A DNA stretch of 58,451 nt from a virus. The stretch is taken from the IMG/VR virus record IMGVR_UViG_3300035703_000103, positions 1 through 58,451 of that record; one strand, 5' to 3'. The notes beneath the pieces were generated by a model. The model was not told where the DNA came from. It saw only the letters and a program-made list of their open reading frames with translations, and did not search any database. A program made the translations under genes and the position numbers. Within the stretch, counting starts at the first letter, position 1; every line of letters starts with the position of its first letter. Of the stretch, positions 1 through 8,579 are shown piece by piece.

Positions 1-3000
1 ACCAAATGGCCGAGGCCATGATCACGCAGATGAAGGACAACCTGGTGTGGCTGCACAACCAGTGGCGTCCTGAACTGCGCGAGCGGTCCCGACTCTGGTA
101 TGTGGGTGGGAATCGAATCTCACACCGCATGGCTTCGCGGTTTAGGACCGAGCCCTGGCGTGTGGCCGCCGTGATTGCGGCGACCAGCCCTCAGAAGGAC
201 TGGTTCCAGAACGTCTCTTTGGCCGAGCGCATTCTGGAGGCTGTGGTCAACAACTCGCAGATGGTCTGGACGGCGCAGATGACCGAGACGGTCAACTCCC
301 GCGACTGGGGCGGCAAGGAGTCGCGCGATCTTGGGTTCACGCCGCGCAATGAAATCTCTCGCCTGCAGGGCAAGACCTTGCGTGATCTGTACGAACCTCA
401 GAATCCGCAGTCTCTTTTGGATATGGCGGTATGGGTTCGCGCTTGGGATGAGACGTACAACCCCCGCATGGCCCGGGTGATCTCGCCTGAAGGCAAGTTC
501 ATTGATGAGTTCGACTCGACCAAGGACGGGCGTCCAATCGGCCTGCGTTGGCAGAGTTTTGCCACCATTGCCAAGACGCTGGACATCCTGACTGCGCCTG
601 ATCGGGCGACAGTGTCTGCCATGATCGGCTCGAACCATAAGGTTCGCTCGTTCTACAACAACATCATCGCGCCGTTTGATGATGAGGACGTGACCATCGA
701 CACCCATGCCGTGGCCGCCGCTCTGATGCGTCCTCTGGGGTCGTCAGCCACCGAGGTGGCTCACAACTTTGGCACCAACGAAAAGGGGATGCCGGGACCG
801 AAGAACAGTGCCATCACGGGACTTTTCGGCACCTACCCGATCTACGCTGAAGCCTATCGCCGTGCGGCCCGCGAGGTTGGGGCGCTTCCCCGTGAGATGC
901 AATCCATCACTTGGGAAGCGGTGCGCGGCCTGTTCCGTCCAGAGCAGAAGAATGAGAGAATCAAGGGCGAGGCAGACCGCATTTGGCGCGAAGTCTCTGA
1001 GGGGGAACTCGATGTCAACGAAGCGCGGCAGCAAATCTCTGGCCTGGTTGGTGGCATCCAAGACCCCGCCTGGGTCAGATCCCCTGCTGGAAGTAATGAA
1101 GCAGCGCGGGATTCCTCTTACGCAGGAGGAGTACCTGAAGATGGCGTACCCGGAAGGGGTGCCCAACCCGGTGCCGCCAGAGGTGATGGCCGAGATGCCG
1201 GCGCAACTCCGGCAAGCCTGAGTCGCGGGCGACGAGTCACGCCCAGCCCTGACTCCGCAAACTTCAAGCGGTGGAGCGGTAACGCACCGCTGATCACCTC
1301 CGCAGCAGCGGTTGACCATGTCTTCAAGACGGGTCAGAAGGTGGTGCTAGAAGGTTTCCACGGCACCGGTCGAGGCGACCGTGTTGGCACCGTGTTCCAG
1401 CGCAAGCGCGCCACCTCCGGCCCGATGGCGTTCTTCACCAGTTCGCCCATGTTGGCCAGCTCCTACGCTCAGGGCAAGCCCGACACCAGCCGCGCACTGG
1501 AGGACAACCCGTTTGAGAGTTGGTTCAAGTTCAAAGGGAAGGGGATGCGAACGGCGGTCAACCTCGACCGCGCGTGGTACTTCCTTGATCAAGAGAGCAA
1601 GGCCAAGATCGCCAAGCGGATGCCTGACATTCGCACGGACGATGACGGCAACATCGTCTACGAAGAGGGCGGCGGCGGCCTTGGCAACTACGACTGGGAA
1701 CTGAAGCAAACCAAGTCGGCCTACCTTCGCGAGGGTAACCCGCTGAAGGCGGCCGTTGAATCTTGGTTGAGCAGCGGCGCCATCTACGGCGACGAGGGCC
1801 GTTTCCGCCAGGTGCTGCGCTTGGCCGGCTTCCCGACGGATGCGCTGGAGTACGACAACCCGCAGGAGACGTACCCGTTCGTCTACAAGGTCTATGTCTC
1901 CATGCTCAACCCGCTGGTGACCAGCGACATTCCGAAGGAAGTGGACGATGCTTTGCGCGCGGCGGCTGCAAAGGACCGCAGCAAGGCCAAGTCACAGTTC
2001 GGCGTGGACTCTTGGGACAAGAACACCCGCACGCTCAAGGAGTGGGTGGGCGAGTATCTGAACCCATCCAACGGGGACAACCGATACGTTTGGACGAGCA
2101 TCCCTGACAAGGTGACCGAGGTCTTCAAGAGCCTGGGTTATGACGGGATCATCGACTACTCGGGGAAGAACGGTTCCACCGAAGTCGCGCCGGTCTACAT
2201 CCCGTTTGAAGAGGGTCAGGTCAAGAGCGCCATAAGCAACAGCGGCGAGTTTGACCGCAGCAAGAAGGACATCCAGGCCAGCAGATCGCGTGAGCGCCTA
2301 CTGTCAATGCCTGCGGTGCCGGTGAGTCCGCTACCTGATGGTATGGCTCTTGGTGATCTTCGTGTCTTGGCTAGTGAGCGGTATAAGGCCGCCGCCAAAC
2401 TTGGCCCCGTCAAGATGATGGATGACCGCGCCGTGCTGCTGACATCGGTCGGGATGAAGAAGTCGCGCAGCCACAGCGCCGACAAGCGGGTGCTGGAATT
2501 GATGGGCTCAATTCGAGAGGTGCTTGGTGCAGCAGAGCCCGTGGCTTCGATTCCGCATCAGCAGGAGAATCCAGGCGACTCAATCCGCGCGTGGCACTAC
2601 TACGGCGCGAAGGTGGATATCGATGGCGAGGAGGCGTTTGCCAAGCTCGTTGTGCGCGAGTCGGTCAACGGCGAGATTTACTACGACACCGACCTGTCTG
2701 GCGTGGAAGATATCAGCGGTCGTGCTGGTGACGCTGCCCGATCCAAAACCGGGGCGGCAGCCGTTTCCGCTGACAAGAGAACTCTAGCCGATCTTCTGGG
2801 CTCAGGCAATCTTGGGAGTGAGGTTGAGTTGAGCCGCGGCCGCTCCGACATCGACCTATGGGGGCAGGCCGGAACCAAGTCGGCTGACTCACTACAGGCC
2901 CTCGCCGATTGGGGTGGGAACAGTATTCTTGGTGACCCCAAAACTGGCAAGCCTGTTGTTTGGTGGGCTTATCGCAGGGCCGGCAGCAAGTCGCGCCTTG

Positions 3001-6000
3001 ACCCAATGCCTTACCCCGACAACGGAATCTATGGCCTGATCGTCACGCCGCTTGGAGTGCAGGCCCGTTTGGACATGGATTCTCCGCAGTCGTGGATCAA
3101 CGAGGCCAATGACTCGGATGAGTATGTCCGCCCGGTGCCAGTCATCATTCGTGGATCGGAAGTGGTGACGGATGATCAACTATTCGACCTGACACAGTCC
3201 AACCCCGGCAAAACCAACGGTCAGATTGCCGCCTCACAAGACATCGCGATGGTGGAGTTGGAAAGCCTGGCTTCCAATCACAAGATCGTTCTCAACCCGG
3301 CTAATGTCATTGAGTTGCGCGGTCCATTACTTGCGCTGATCAACGACGCTGGCAACACCCTGCAGCGTTCTCCTACTGATTACGCCTGGGTGTTCAATGG
3401 GTACGACACCTTGAATGTTGATTCAACCGTGATTACGGAGGATGGGCCTGAGTTGCCGGATGTCAGCTTGAGCCGCGGGCGCGATTCCATGCCGCCCCGC
3501 TTGTACTTGGTCGGGCCGGAACTGGCTGACTCGGCGCAGGGCACGGAAGACATGCCGCGCAGCGCGCAGGATCAGGATGCGCCCCGCCGGACATTCGGCC
3601 TTCGCGGTAAGAGCACGTTCCCTTCGCGGGCTGAAGTGAACTCTATGTCCCGCGAGGAGTTGATCGACTTCCTGCAGGATATGGACCCCAACGGGGACTA
3701 TGCCGATCCTGATCCCGACCCGGATGTGCGCCTGTACCAGACCGCCAGGGGCTGGAACGTGGAGTACAACGAGTACGACGACCCGGGTGAATTCGACTCC
3801 TATGAGAAGGCGTATCGGGCCTACAACGAGGCCAGGTATGCGAATGCCGAGAACCCTCCGATGACGCTGGATCAGGCGCGGGATGCTGCGCTGACGATGC
3901 TGCAGGAGAGCGTGTGGCCGGAGGGCGGCGGCGAGGTGGTGCAGGCGCGGTTTGGAAGGCCGGACATCACGAAGTCCTCTGGCCGTACCACCAGCGCCCT
4001 TGATCTGATCGCCAAGCGCGACGAGATGGGGCGCCTGAAGTTCGGCCTGGGCAGCAAGGCTTACTCCATCGTGGCCGAGATTGCCGGCAATGTGCTGGAT
4101 CGGGTGCGGATGAAGCCCATCTCCGAAGACCTCGCTCGGGCCATGCTCAAGATGAAGGTCGCCATTGAGAAGGCGCAGGAGCGCACGGTGGATGTGGCCA
4201 AGTCCATGAGCGAGTTGGACCCGGCCGAGCGGCAGATGATCTCGGATGTGATCGAGCAGGAACTGACCGCAGGCGTGGTGCCCCCGACTCGGGTTCTGCA
4301 GATCGCGGCGACCATTCAGGGAATCATGTCCGAGCAGTCCAAGGAACTGATTGATTTGGGCATGCTGCGCCAGGAAGACGCCGACCGTTGGGACGGTCGC
4401 TACATCCCGCGCTTCTACGAGCAGAAACTGGGCGAAGAAGCATCGGCCTGGATGAAGGCCGTCAAGCAGTTGTTCACCCGCCCGCGCGCGATGATGGGCA
4501 TCAAGGGCAGCAACCTCAAGTCACGCGGGCTGTGGGAGACGATCCCGGCGGACGAGTTGGATGCTTGGCTGGATGAGGGTTGGGAAGTGCGCGACCCAGC
4601 CTATGACGAGGCCACCTCCACCGAGGTCCGTATCTGGCGCGACTACACACGCCCGGAGCGGGACAGCATGGGCGAGATCCGGGACTCTATGTTCCGATTC
4701 GTCATGGGCTACCAGAAAGCCCAGCGCGACATCGCCTTGGGCAAGATGTACCGGCACATCAACCAGACGATGTCCAGCAGCGCCGAGAAGGATGGATTCG
4801 TTCGGGTGCCGGACTCCAGCATCGACGGCGTGGACGTACCGTCCTACGGCGAGCTGGCCGGCAAGTGGGTTCCGCGCGAGGTGCTGGATCACCTGAGTGC
4901 CTTTGACGCCACGCAGCGCAACGCCCTGACCCGCTTCTACCAGAAGGCCCTGTCCTACTGGAAGGAGGGCAAGGTGGTGCTCAACCCGGTGAGCCACGCC
5001 AACAACATCTTGTCCAACTTGACGATGGCGCACTTCGCAGGCGTTTCATACTGGGACACGCCCAAGTACATGGCCGCGCTGCGGGATATGCACAAGGGCT
5101 CGCCCATGTTGGACGAGGCCAAGGACGCGGGCCTGTTCGTGGGCTCGTTCAACCAGGCCGAGATCGCCAAGGCCCTGCCCGAGCAGTTGAAGGTGCTGGC
5201 CGGCAAGACAGAGAGCAAGGCCGGCAAGGCATTCGACTCGGTCTTCACTTTCTTCACATACTTCCTTCGCAAGCCGATGAACGCGGCCTACGAGCTGGAG
5301 GATCAGTTCTTCCGCTACCTGCTGTACCGCGACGCCCGCACCCGCGGCATGGGGCCTGAGGACGCAGTGCGCCACTCGCAGCGGCACATCTTCACCTACG
5401 ACGATCTGCCGCAGGGTGCTCGCGTGGTGCGCGACACGGCGCTGCCGTTCTTCGCTTACACCTACAAGGTGATCCCGGTCCTGGCCAAGACGGCGCTGGA
5501 GTACCCGCATCGGTACGCAATGCCGGCCGCGATCCTGTACACGATCAATGCACTTGGCTTTGCGATGGCTGCTGGCGACGAGGACGACGGCTGGATGGAC
5601 ATCATCCGGCGCTACTCATCTGACGCCGACTTCCGCAAGAAGGTCAGCGACCTCGAGGGGCAGGAGCGCAAGGACTTGCCGCCGTGGATGCAGGGCGCGA
5701 GTGCTTCGCTTGGCACGCCTAAGGCGATCCGCCTGGGGCAGGATGACAAGACCGGGCTGCCGGTGTACCTGGATGTCAGCAAGATCTTCCCCGGCGGCGA
5801 CCTGTTGGACGTGACGGCCAACGCAGGCGGCCTGCCGTGGCTGCAGCCGCTCACGCCTTCAAGTCCTGTGCTCAACGCGGCCGCGGCTCTGTTCTTCAAC
5901 CGCGACCCGTTCTACGGCAAGGACCTGGTGGACAAGAACGACACGCCGGCAGAGGCTGCAAAGAAGCGCGCCGAGTGGGCCTGGAAGCAGTTCTCTCCGG

Positions 6001-6356
6001 CAATCACGATCTACAACTACCACTGGGACCGCGGCATGAACGTCCTGGCCAACGCCACCGGAACGGACATCCTGGGCTACACCGGGCGCGGCAAGGACGG
6101 CATTCCGGTGGATGCGATGTACGCGGCCATGCAGACCTTCGGCATCAAGGCGCGGCCCATCGACCTGGAGAAGTCAGCCGACATCAACGCCAACAAGGAG
6201 AAGTCCATCATCCGCTCCATTGAGGCAGAAATTTCGCAACTCAAGCGCCTGGAGGCCAAGGGCGCAATGACCTCGGAGAAGGCTCAAAAGCAGATCGACC
6301 TTGAGAACGAGAAGATCCAGCGAATCCGAGACAAGAAGTTGGAGTCAGTTGAATGA
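1..6356 (+). CDS. Giant polyvalent protein, C-terminal 2,117 residues (continues from 53444 across the window ends)
   Basis: The first in-window ATG (6) has no visible upstream signal, and the frame is open to base 1. Base 58451 plus bases 1-2 make a codon that joins it in frame to the gene starting at 53444 (3,787 residues in total). Domains, numbered from the ATG at 6: a DUF7178-like domain at about 1-290 (motif SPQKDWFQNVSLAER); an ADP-ribosyltransferase fold of the polyvalent type at about 449-765, starting at GFHGT with FTSSP and a late LGYDGIIDY; an LPD3-like domain at about 780-905, ending VVRESVNGEIYYDTDLSG; an unassigned region to about 1160; then a long helical LPD38-like C-terminus with hydrophobic stretches near 1740-1760 and 1835-1860. 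SLSRGR-type motifs recur at borders (about 405, 941, 1156). Such proteins are thought to be packaged and injected with the DNA. Domain names are by eye. Confidence 0.85.
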   Translation, partial: QMAEAMITQMKDNLVWLHNQWRPELRERSRLWYVGGNRISHRMASRFRTEPWRVAAVIAATSPQKDWFQNVSLAERILEAVVNNSQMVWTAQMTETVNSRDWGGKESRDLGFTPRNEISRLQGKTLRDLYEPQNPQSLLDMAVWVRAWDETYNPRMARVISPEGKFIDEFDSTKDGRPIGLRWQSFATIAKTLDILTAPDRATVSAMIGSNHKVRSFYNNIIAPFDDEDVTIDTHAVAAALMRPLGSSATEVAHNFGTNEKGMPGPKNSAITGLFGTYPIYAEAYRRAAREVGALPREMQSITWEAVRGLFRPEQKNERIKGEADRIWREVSEGELDVNEARQQISGLVGGIQDPAWVRSPAGSNEAARDSSYAGGVPEDGVPGRGAQPGAARGDGRDAGATPASLSRGRRVTPSPDSANFKRWSGNAPLITSAAAVDHVFKTGQKVVLEGFHGTGRGDRVGTVFQRKRATSGPMAFFTSSPMLASSYAQGKPDTSRALEDNPFESWFKFKGKGMRTAVNLDRAWYFLDQESKAKIAKRMPDIRTDDDGNIVYEEGGGGLGNYDWELKQTKSAYLREGNPLKAAVESWLSSGAIYGDEGRFRQVLRLAGFPTDALEYDNPQETYPFVYKVYVSMLNPLVTSDIPKEVDDALRAAAAKDRSKAKSQFGVDSWDKNTRTLKEWVGEYLNPSNGDNRYVWTSIPDKVTEVFKSLGYDGIIDYSGKNGSTEVAPVYIPFEEGQVKSAISNSGEFDRSKKDIQASRSRERLLSMPAVPVSPLPDGMALGDLRVLASERYKAAAKLGPVKMMDDRAVLLTSVGMKKSRSHSADKRVLELMGSIREVLGAAEPVASIPHQQENPGDSIRAWHYYGAKVDIDGEEAFAKLVVRESVNGEIYYDTDLSGVEDISGRAGDAARSKTGAAAVSADKRTLADLLGSGNLGSEVELSRGRSDIDLWGQAGTKSADSLQALADWGGNSILGDPKTGKPVVWWAYRRAGSKSRLDPMPYPDNGIYGLIVTPLGVQARLDMDSPQSWINEANDSDEYVRPVPVIIRGSEVVTDDQLFDLTQSNPGKTNGQIAASQDIAMVELESLASNHKIVLNPANVIELRGPLLALINDAGNTLQRSPTDYAWVFNGYDTLNVDSTVITEDGPELPDVSLSRGRDSMPPRLYLVGPELADSAQGTEDMPRSAQDQDAPRRTFGLRGKSTFPSRAEVNSMSREELIDFLQDMDPNGDYADPDPDPDVRLYQTARGWNVEYNEYDDPGEFDSYEKAYRAYNEARYANAENPPMTLDQARDAALTMLQESVWPEGGGEVVQARFGRPDITKSSGRTTSALDLIAKRDEMGRLKFGLGSKAYSIVAEIAGNVLDRVRMKPISEDLARAMLKMKVAIEKAQERTVDVAKSMSELDPAERQMISDVIEQELTAGVVPPTRVLQIAATIQGIMSEQSKELIDLGMLRQEDADRWDGRYIPRFYEQKLGEEASAWMKAVKQLFTRPRAMMGIKGSNLKSRGLWETIPADELDAWLDEGWEVRDPAYDEATSTEVRIWRDYTRPERDSMGEIRDSMFRFVMGYQKAQRDIALGKMYRHINQTMSSSAEKDGFVRVPDSSIDGVDVPSYGELAGKWVPREVLDHLSAFDATQRNALTRFYQKALSYWKEGKVVLNPVSHANNILSNLTMAHFAGVSYWDTPKYMAALRDMHKGSPMLDEAKDAGLFVGSFNQAEIAKALPEQLKVLAGKTESKAGKAFDSVFTFFTYFLRKPMNAAYELEDQFFRYLLYRDARTRGMGPEDAVRHSQRHIFTYDDLPQGARVVRDTALPFFAYTYKVIPVLAKTALEYPHRYAMPAAILYTINALGFAMAAGDEDDGWMDIIRRYSSDADFRKKVSDLEGQERKDLPPWMQGASASLGTPKAIRLGQDDKTGLPVYLDVSKIFPGGDLLDVTANAGGLPWLQPLTPSSPVLNAAAALFFNRDPFYGKDLVDKNDTPAEAAKKRAEWAWKQFSPAITIYNYHWDRGMNVLANATGTDILGYTGRGKDGIPVDAMYAAMQTFGIKARPIDLEKSADINANKEKSIIRSIEAEISQLKRLEAKGAMTSEKAQKQIDLENEKIQRIRDKKLESVE
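1012..1221 (+). CDS. Nested small protein, 69 aa, inside the giant gene (+1 frame)
   Basis: The ATG at 1012 follows a GAGGGGG Shine-Dalgarno-like run (999-1005) with a 6-base gap. The product has natural composition, with a core reading DPLLEVMKQRG then PLTQEEYLKMAYPEG. I recall short free-standing phage proteins with this pattern (PLT-x-E-x-Y near a tyrosine and proline-rich end) but cannot name a function. By hand count about 53 of 69 codons end in G or C in this frame, against about 33 of 70 in the giant frame. The giant frame here reads as a Gly/Ala/Arg-rich linker between the DUF7178-like and ADP-ribosyltransferase domains. The stop codon falls within the codons of the first SLSRGR motif of the giant protein. 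See the matching nested genes at 55317 and 56664. Confidence 0.65.
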   Translation: MSTKRGSKSLAWLVASKTPPGSDPLLEVMKQRGIPLTQEEYLKMAYPEGVPNPVPPEVMAEMPAQLRQA

Positions 6357-6369
6357 ACAGAACCGGAAT

Positions 6370-6386
6370 CCCCTGTCAATAGGGGG
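6370..6386 (+). terminator. Short hairpin after the giant gene
   Basis: TCCCCT and AGGGGGA can pair around a 6-base loop 15 bases after the stop codon of the giant gene. No T-run follows, so it may be an RNA end or a processing hairpin rather than a true intrinsic terminator. Confidence 0.3.
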
Positions 6387-6388
6387 AA

Positions 6389-6416
6389 TTGACACTTCCT
6401 GCAAAAACGCTATCAT
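6389..6416 (+). promoter_or_regulatory. Sigma70-type promoter upstream of the 6500 gene
   Basis: TTGACA (6389-6394), a 16-base spacer and TATCAT (6411-6416) form a near-consensus promoter just after the giant gene. It would let the following small gene be expressed separately from the late operon, for example from the prophage. Confidence 0.65.
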
Positions 6417-6433
6417 TTGCAGTGTCGATAGCG
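6408..6433. promoter_or_regulatory. Inverted repeat over the -10 and start site (possible operator)
   Basis: CGCTATC (6408-6414) and GATAGCG (6427-6433) form a perfect 7-base inverted repeat with a 12-base centre. It overlaps the -10 box and predicted start of the promoter at 6389. It could be a repressor site or a hairpin at the 5' end of the transcript. Confidence 0.45.
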
Positions 6434-6446
6434 TTTCTTCTCAACG

Positions 6447-6480
6447 GCCCTGCGGAATTACAAGTTCTGGCAGGGCTTTT
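6447..6480 (+). terminator. Intrinsic terminator / leader attenuator
   Basis: GCCCTGC (6447-6453) pairs with GCAGGGC (6470-6476) and is followed by TTTTGTCTTT. It lies between the promoter at 6389 and the gene at 6500. It therefore either ends the late transcript or attenuates the 6389 transcript. Confidence 0.65.
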
Positions 6481-6499
6481 GTCTTTCAGGAGGTGAACC

Positions 6500-6733
6500 A
6501 TGAAGTTCAGCGAAGCAATCGACCATCTTCGCCTGGGTCATTTGGTCCAGCACCAGGATTGGGAGCCCACGAGCAAACTGTGGTGGGATGACCAGATGCA
6601 GATCCTGCGCGTGTCCACGCGGCGCGGCGACTTCATCTTTCGTATCGAGTCGGCCGACCTTATGAGCGACGGCTGGCGCCTGTGCGCGCCCGAGCACGAT
6701 GTGCTGCTCCACGAAGAGGCCGCCTGGGTGTGA
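6500..6733 (+). CDS. Small protein, 77 aa, weakly like DUF2829/Tad2 proteins
   Basis: The ATG at 6500 has an excellent ribosome site (AGGAGGTGAACC). The N-terminus MKFSEAIDHLRLGHLVQ and the later DLMSDGWRL recall the opening and closing motifs of DUF2829-type proteins, some of which (Tad2) sequester the Thoeris defence signal. The match is loose and the middle differs, so the function is a guess. It stands alone with its own promoter, a possible operator and a leader terminator between the giant late gene and the convergent integrase. That is a typical place for a moron gene active in the lysogen. Confidence 0.6.
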   Translation: MKFSEAIDHLRLGHLVQHQDWEPTSKLWWDDQMQILRVSTRRGDFIFRIESADLMSDGWRLCAPEHDVLLHEEAAWV

Positions 6734-6777
6734 CCTAGTGCCTTTCGCCGGATGTTCATCGGACTGATGATGGCGCT

Positions 6778-6981
6778 GTGGGCGTGGACTCGATCAAAGG
6801 TTCCTCTGCGTTGATAGACAGACCCGCCACGGGTCTGAAGATCGGCACGCCCACGCCTCCTGCTGAAGCGGACAACCCGCTGAACATCCCGGCCAGGATC
6901 AAAGCCGCAGAAGACTTGCGCCTCTACAACGAGAGGCGGGGGTACGTTCCGGGGCAGGGGAACGTCATTGGTGTGGCTTAG
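6778..6981 (+). CDS. Hypothetical protein, 67 aa, convergent with integrase
   Basis: The start is GTG at 6778 with no clear Shine-Dalgarno. The product has normal composition (PPAEADNPLNIPARIKAAED, then YNERRGYVPGQ) and no recognised domain. Its stop overlaps the integrase stop tail to tail by 4 bases (6978-6981). A CAGACCC/GGGTCTG hairpin lies inside it (6820-6838). It may be a real small late gene or a chance frame. Confidence 0.35.
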   Translation: MGVDSIKGSSALIDRPATGLKIGTPTPPAEADNPLNIPARIKAAEDLRLYNERRGYVPGQGNVIGVA

Positions 6982-7976
6982 AGCTTCTTCGCCAGGTCTT
7001 CGGCCTTGGGGTTGAAGTAGGTCAACGCCTGGGTGGTGCTTGACCATCCGAACATCTTGCACAACTCCAGCACCCCGAGCTTCCCGGCATTCACGATCTT
7101 GGTGGCCGCAGTGTGGCGGCTATCGTGGAAAGTGAAACCCTCAAGCCCTGCCCGCATCCGCGCACGCCGAAACAGCGTATCAACTGATCGGACGGGCACA
7201 GCGAACACCTCCACGGTGTCGCGCCCCTTCATGCGCTCAATGAGTCCTTGAGCCGCCTCTGAAAGCGGAACCTCTCGCGGTTTCGTCTTGGTCTGCCGAA
7301 GCCGCACGAATGACGGCGCGACATCGGCCCACTTCAGGCCAAACACCTCCCCACACCTCATGCCCGTTTCCAAGGCCAAGAGGAACCCAACGGCTACCGC
7401 TTGGCTTGCCGTGGTCACGGGCGCATCCTCTGCGTACCCAAGCTGCGCCACCACTGCCGCCACCTCCGCATCGGTGATGACGCGATCCCGGTGGTCGGGT
7501 TGCCTGGGCTTTCTGATGTCGTTCACGGCATTGAAGTCGGCCCACTTCCATTCCCTGCGGGCGTGCTCAAAGACGGCTGACATGACGCCGATTTCCCGCA
7601 AGACCGTGTTGGCGGCTTTTCTCTGTGACAGGCGCGAATCCCGCCAATCGGCCAGATGCTCGGGGCGTATCTCAGCCAACGGCTTGTCTAGCGGCAGGGC
7701 CTTGTGGTCGGCAGACTCAAGCCACGAATTGATCCGCACGGTTTCCCAACGGTGTCCGCGCTTGGTTGGCGTCACCTCGTCCCGGTAACGCTCAAGCACC
7801 TGGCGCAGCGTCTTGACATGGGAGCCTTGGCCAGAGGAAAGGGCTAGCAGTTCCGTGCGGGTGCGAACGATCCAGGCTTCGGCTTCGACCTTGGACTGGA
7901 ACGTGCCGCTCAGACGCTGGCCCTTGACCATCATCTGTACGCGCCACACCTTGCCGTCTTTGCGGATGTAGGCCAT
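6978..7976 (-). CDS. int: Tyrosine-family integrase
   Basis: This 332-residue phage integrase catalyses site-specific recombination between attP and attB. The N-terminal arm (MAYIRKDGKVWRVQ) and SAM-like core-binding domain precede the catalytic domain. Visible catalytic residues are Arg207 (GMRCGE), a Lys near 230 (QTKTKPRE), His284 and Arg287 (HDSRHT), Trp311 in the GWSSTTQ box and the nucleophile Tyr320. It is the last gene of the minus-strand early operon, after the excisionase, as in lambda. The ATG at 7976 is used; an inverted repeat covers the start. The attachment site was not identified. Confidence 0.95.
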   Translation of the reverse strand: MAYIRKDGKVWRVQMMVKGQRLSGTFQSKVEAEAWIVRTRTELLALSSGQGSHVKTLRQVLERYRDEVTPTKRGHRWETVRINSWLESADHKALPLDKPLAEIRPEHLADWRDSRLSQRKAANTVLREIGVMSAVFEHARREWKWADFNAVNDIRKPRQPDHRDRVITDAEVAAVVAQLGYAEDAPVTTASQAVAVGFLLALETGMRCGEVFGLKWADVAPSFVRLRQTKTKPREVPLSEAAQGLIERMKGRDTVEVFAVPVRSVDTLFRRARMRAGLEGFTFHDSRHTAATKIVNAGKLGVLELCKMFGWSSTTQALTYFNPKAEDLAKKL

Positions 7977-8004
7977 TACTAAATCCCATGCAATTTCTTA
8001 GTAA
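7976..8004. promoter_or_regulatory. Inverted repeat at the integrase start
   Basis: TTACTAA (7976-7982) and TTAGTAA (7998-8004) are a perfect 7-base inverted repeat overlapping the integrase start codon. It may be an operator, an Xis/Int arm site or an RNA hairpin that hides the start codon. Confidence 0.4.
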
Positions 8005-8174
8005 CCCGATTGAGCAATCAGGTGCATGGGTGGCACTTTACAACGTCAGGAATCGGCTAAGTGCTTGATTTTGTGCGGTGGAGTGCTGTGATTGCATCCA
8101 GTAGCACTGTGCGGTGGTGCCCTCGGCCTGCATCGGACAGTCAATATCCATGCGGCCTGGGGCGCGTTCGTTCG
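8005..8174. promoter_or_regulatory. int-xis intergenic region with direct repeats
   Basis: No gene is evident between integrase and excisionase. TGTGCGGTGG occurs twice (8072-8081 and 8108-8117), 36 bases apart in direct orientation, which is compatible with arm-type integrase or excisionase sites. No bacterial att core such as a tRNA end is recognisable. Confidence 0.35.
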
Positions 8175-8387
8175 TTATTTTTTCGTTTCCCATTCCATGA
8201 CTTCGGACAGAAGCCACTTGCCGGTGCTGTCCGGTTTTGGGAAGCCTTGGGTCATCATACGCGGCAGGGTGTTGCGGTGGATTCGCAGCCGATCACACAC
8301 CTCGGCGCGGGTCAGGCGTGCGCCTTGCACCTGGGCCAGGTTCATCACCGCACGGGTGAGTAGGTCGATCTTCTCTTCGACGGTCAT
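8175..8387 (-). CDS. xis: Excisionase-like HTH protein (AlpA/Xis type), 70 aa
   Basis: This small basic protein has a central winged-helix/MerR-like helix-turn-helix, with LTRAEVCDRLRIHRNTLPRM at about residues 25-44. The following FPKPDSTGKWLLSEVMEW is the usual wing and C-terminal part of AlpA/excisionase proteins. It should bind attP arms and steer integrase towards excision. It lies directly upstream of integrase in the same minus-strand operon and overlaps the preceding gene by 4 bases (ATGA type). Confidence 0.75.
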   Translation of the reverse strand: MTVEEKIDLLTRAVMNLAQVQGARLTRAEVCDRLRIHRNTLPRMMTQGFPKPDSTGKWLLSEVMEWETKK

Positions 8388-8575
8388 ACTTGCTCCTTAA
8401 CCTTGATCGGTCGCCACGGCTTGCCCTGCAAAGAGGCAGACCGCCCGGTGGTGATGTTGAACCAGATGCCGTCCCGGTACTCTTCGATTGATGGCGCGAG
8501 GTGGTCGGCGTACAGACGTTCGTACAAGCCGTTCCTGGTCGGCTTGGTCGTCCGGTTCCAATCGTCGCGTTTCAT
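8384..8575 (-). CDS. Hypothetical early protein, 63 aa
   Basis: The ATG at 8575 (MKRDDWNRTTKPTRNGLYE) lies just downstream of the stop of the small membrane gene 8580-8693, suggesting translational coupling. A longer in-frame start at 8617 would overlap that gene, so I prefer the shorter one. No domain recognised; the sequence suggests a compact beta-rich protein (DGIWFNITTGR). Confidence 0.6.
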   Translation of the reverse strand: MKRDDWNRTTKPTRNGLYERLYADHLAPSIEEYRDGIWFNITTGRSASLQGKPWRPIKVKEQV

Positions 8576-8579
8576 TCGG

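Noticed and set aside
1-8. ATG at position 6 as the true start of the 2,116-residue protein
   Set aside because: No ribosome site fits, and the frame is continuous with the gene from 53444 once the ends are joined.
120-707. Long minus-strand open frame opposite the giant gene
   Set aside because: Arg/His/Leu-rich composition, no ribosome site, and it mirrors a clear domain on the plus strand; a GC-rich shadow frame.
6820-6838. CAGACCC/GGGTCTG hairpin as a terminator for the 6500 gene
   Set aside because: The stem is perfect but no T-run follows, and it falls in another possible gene; left as a note only.
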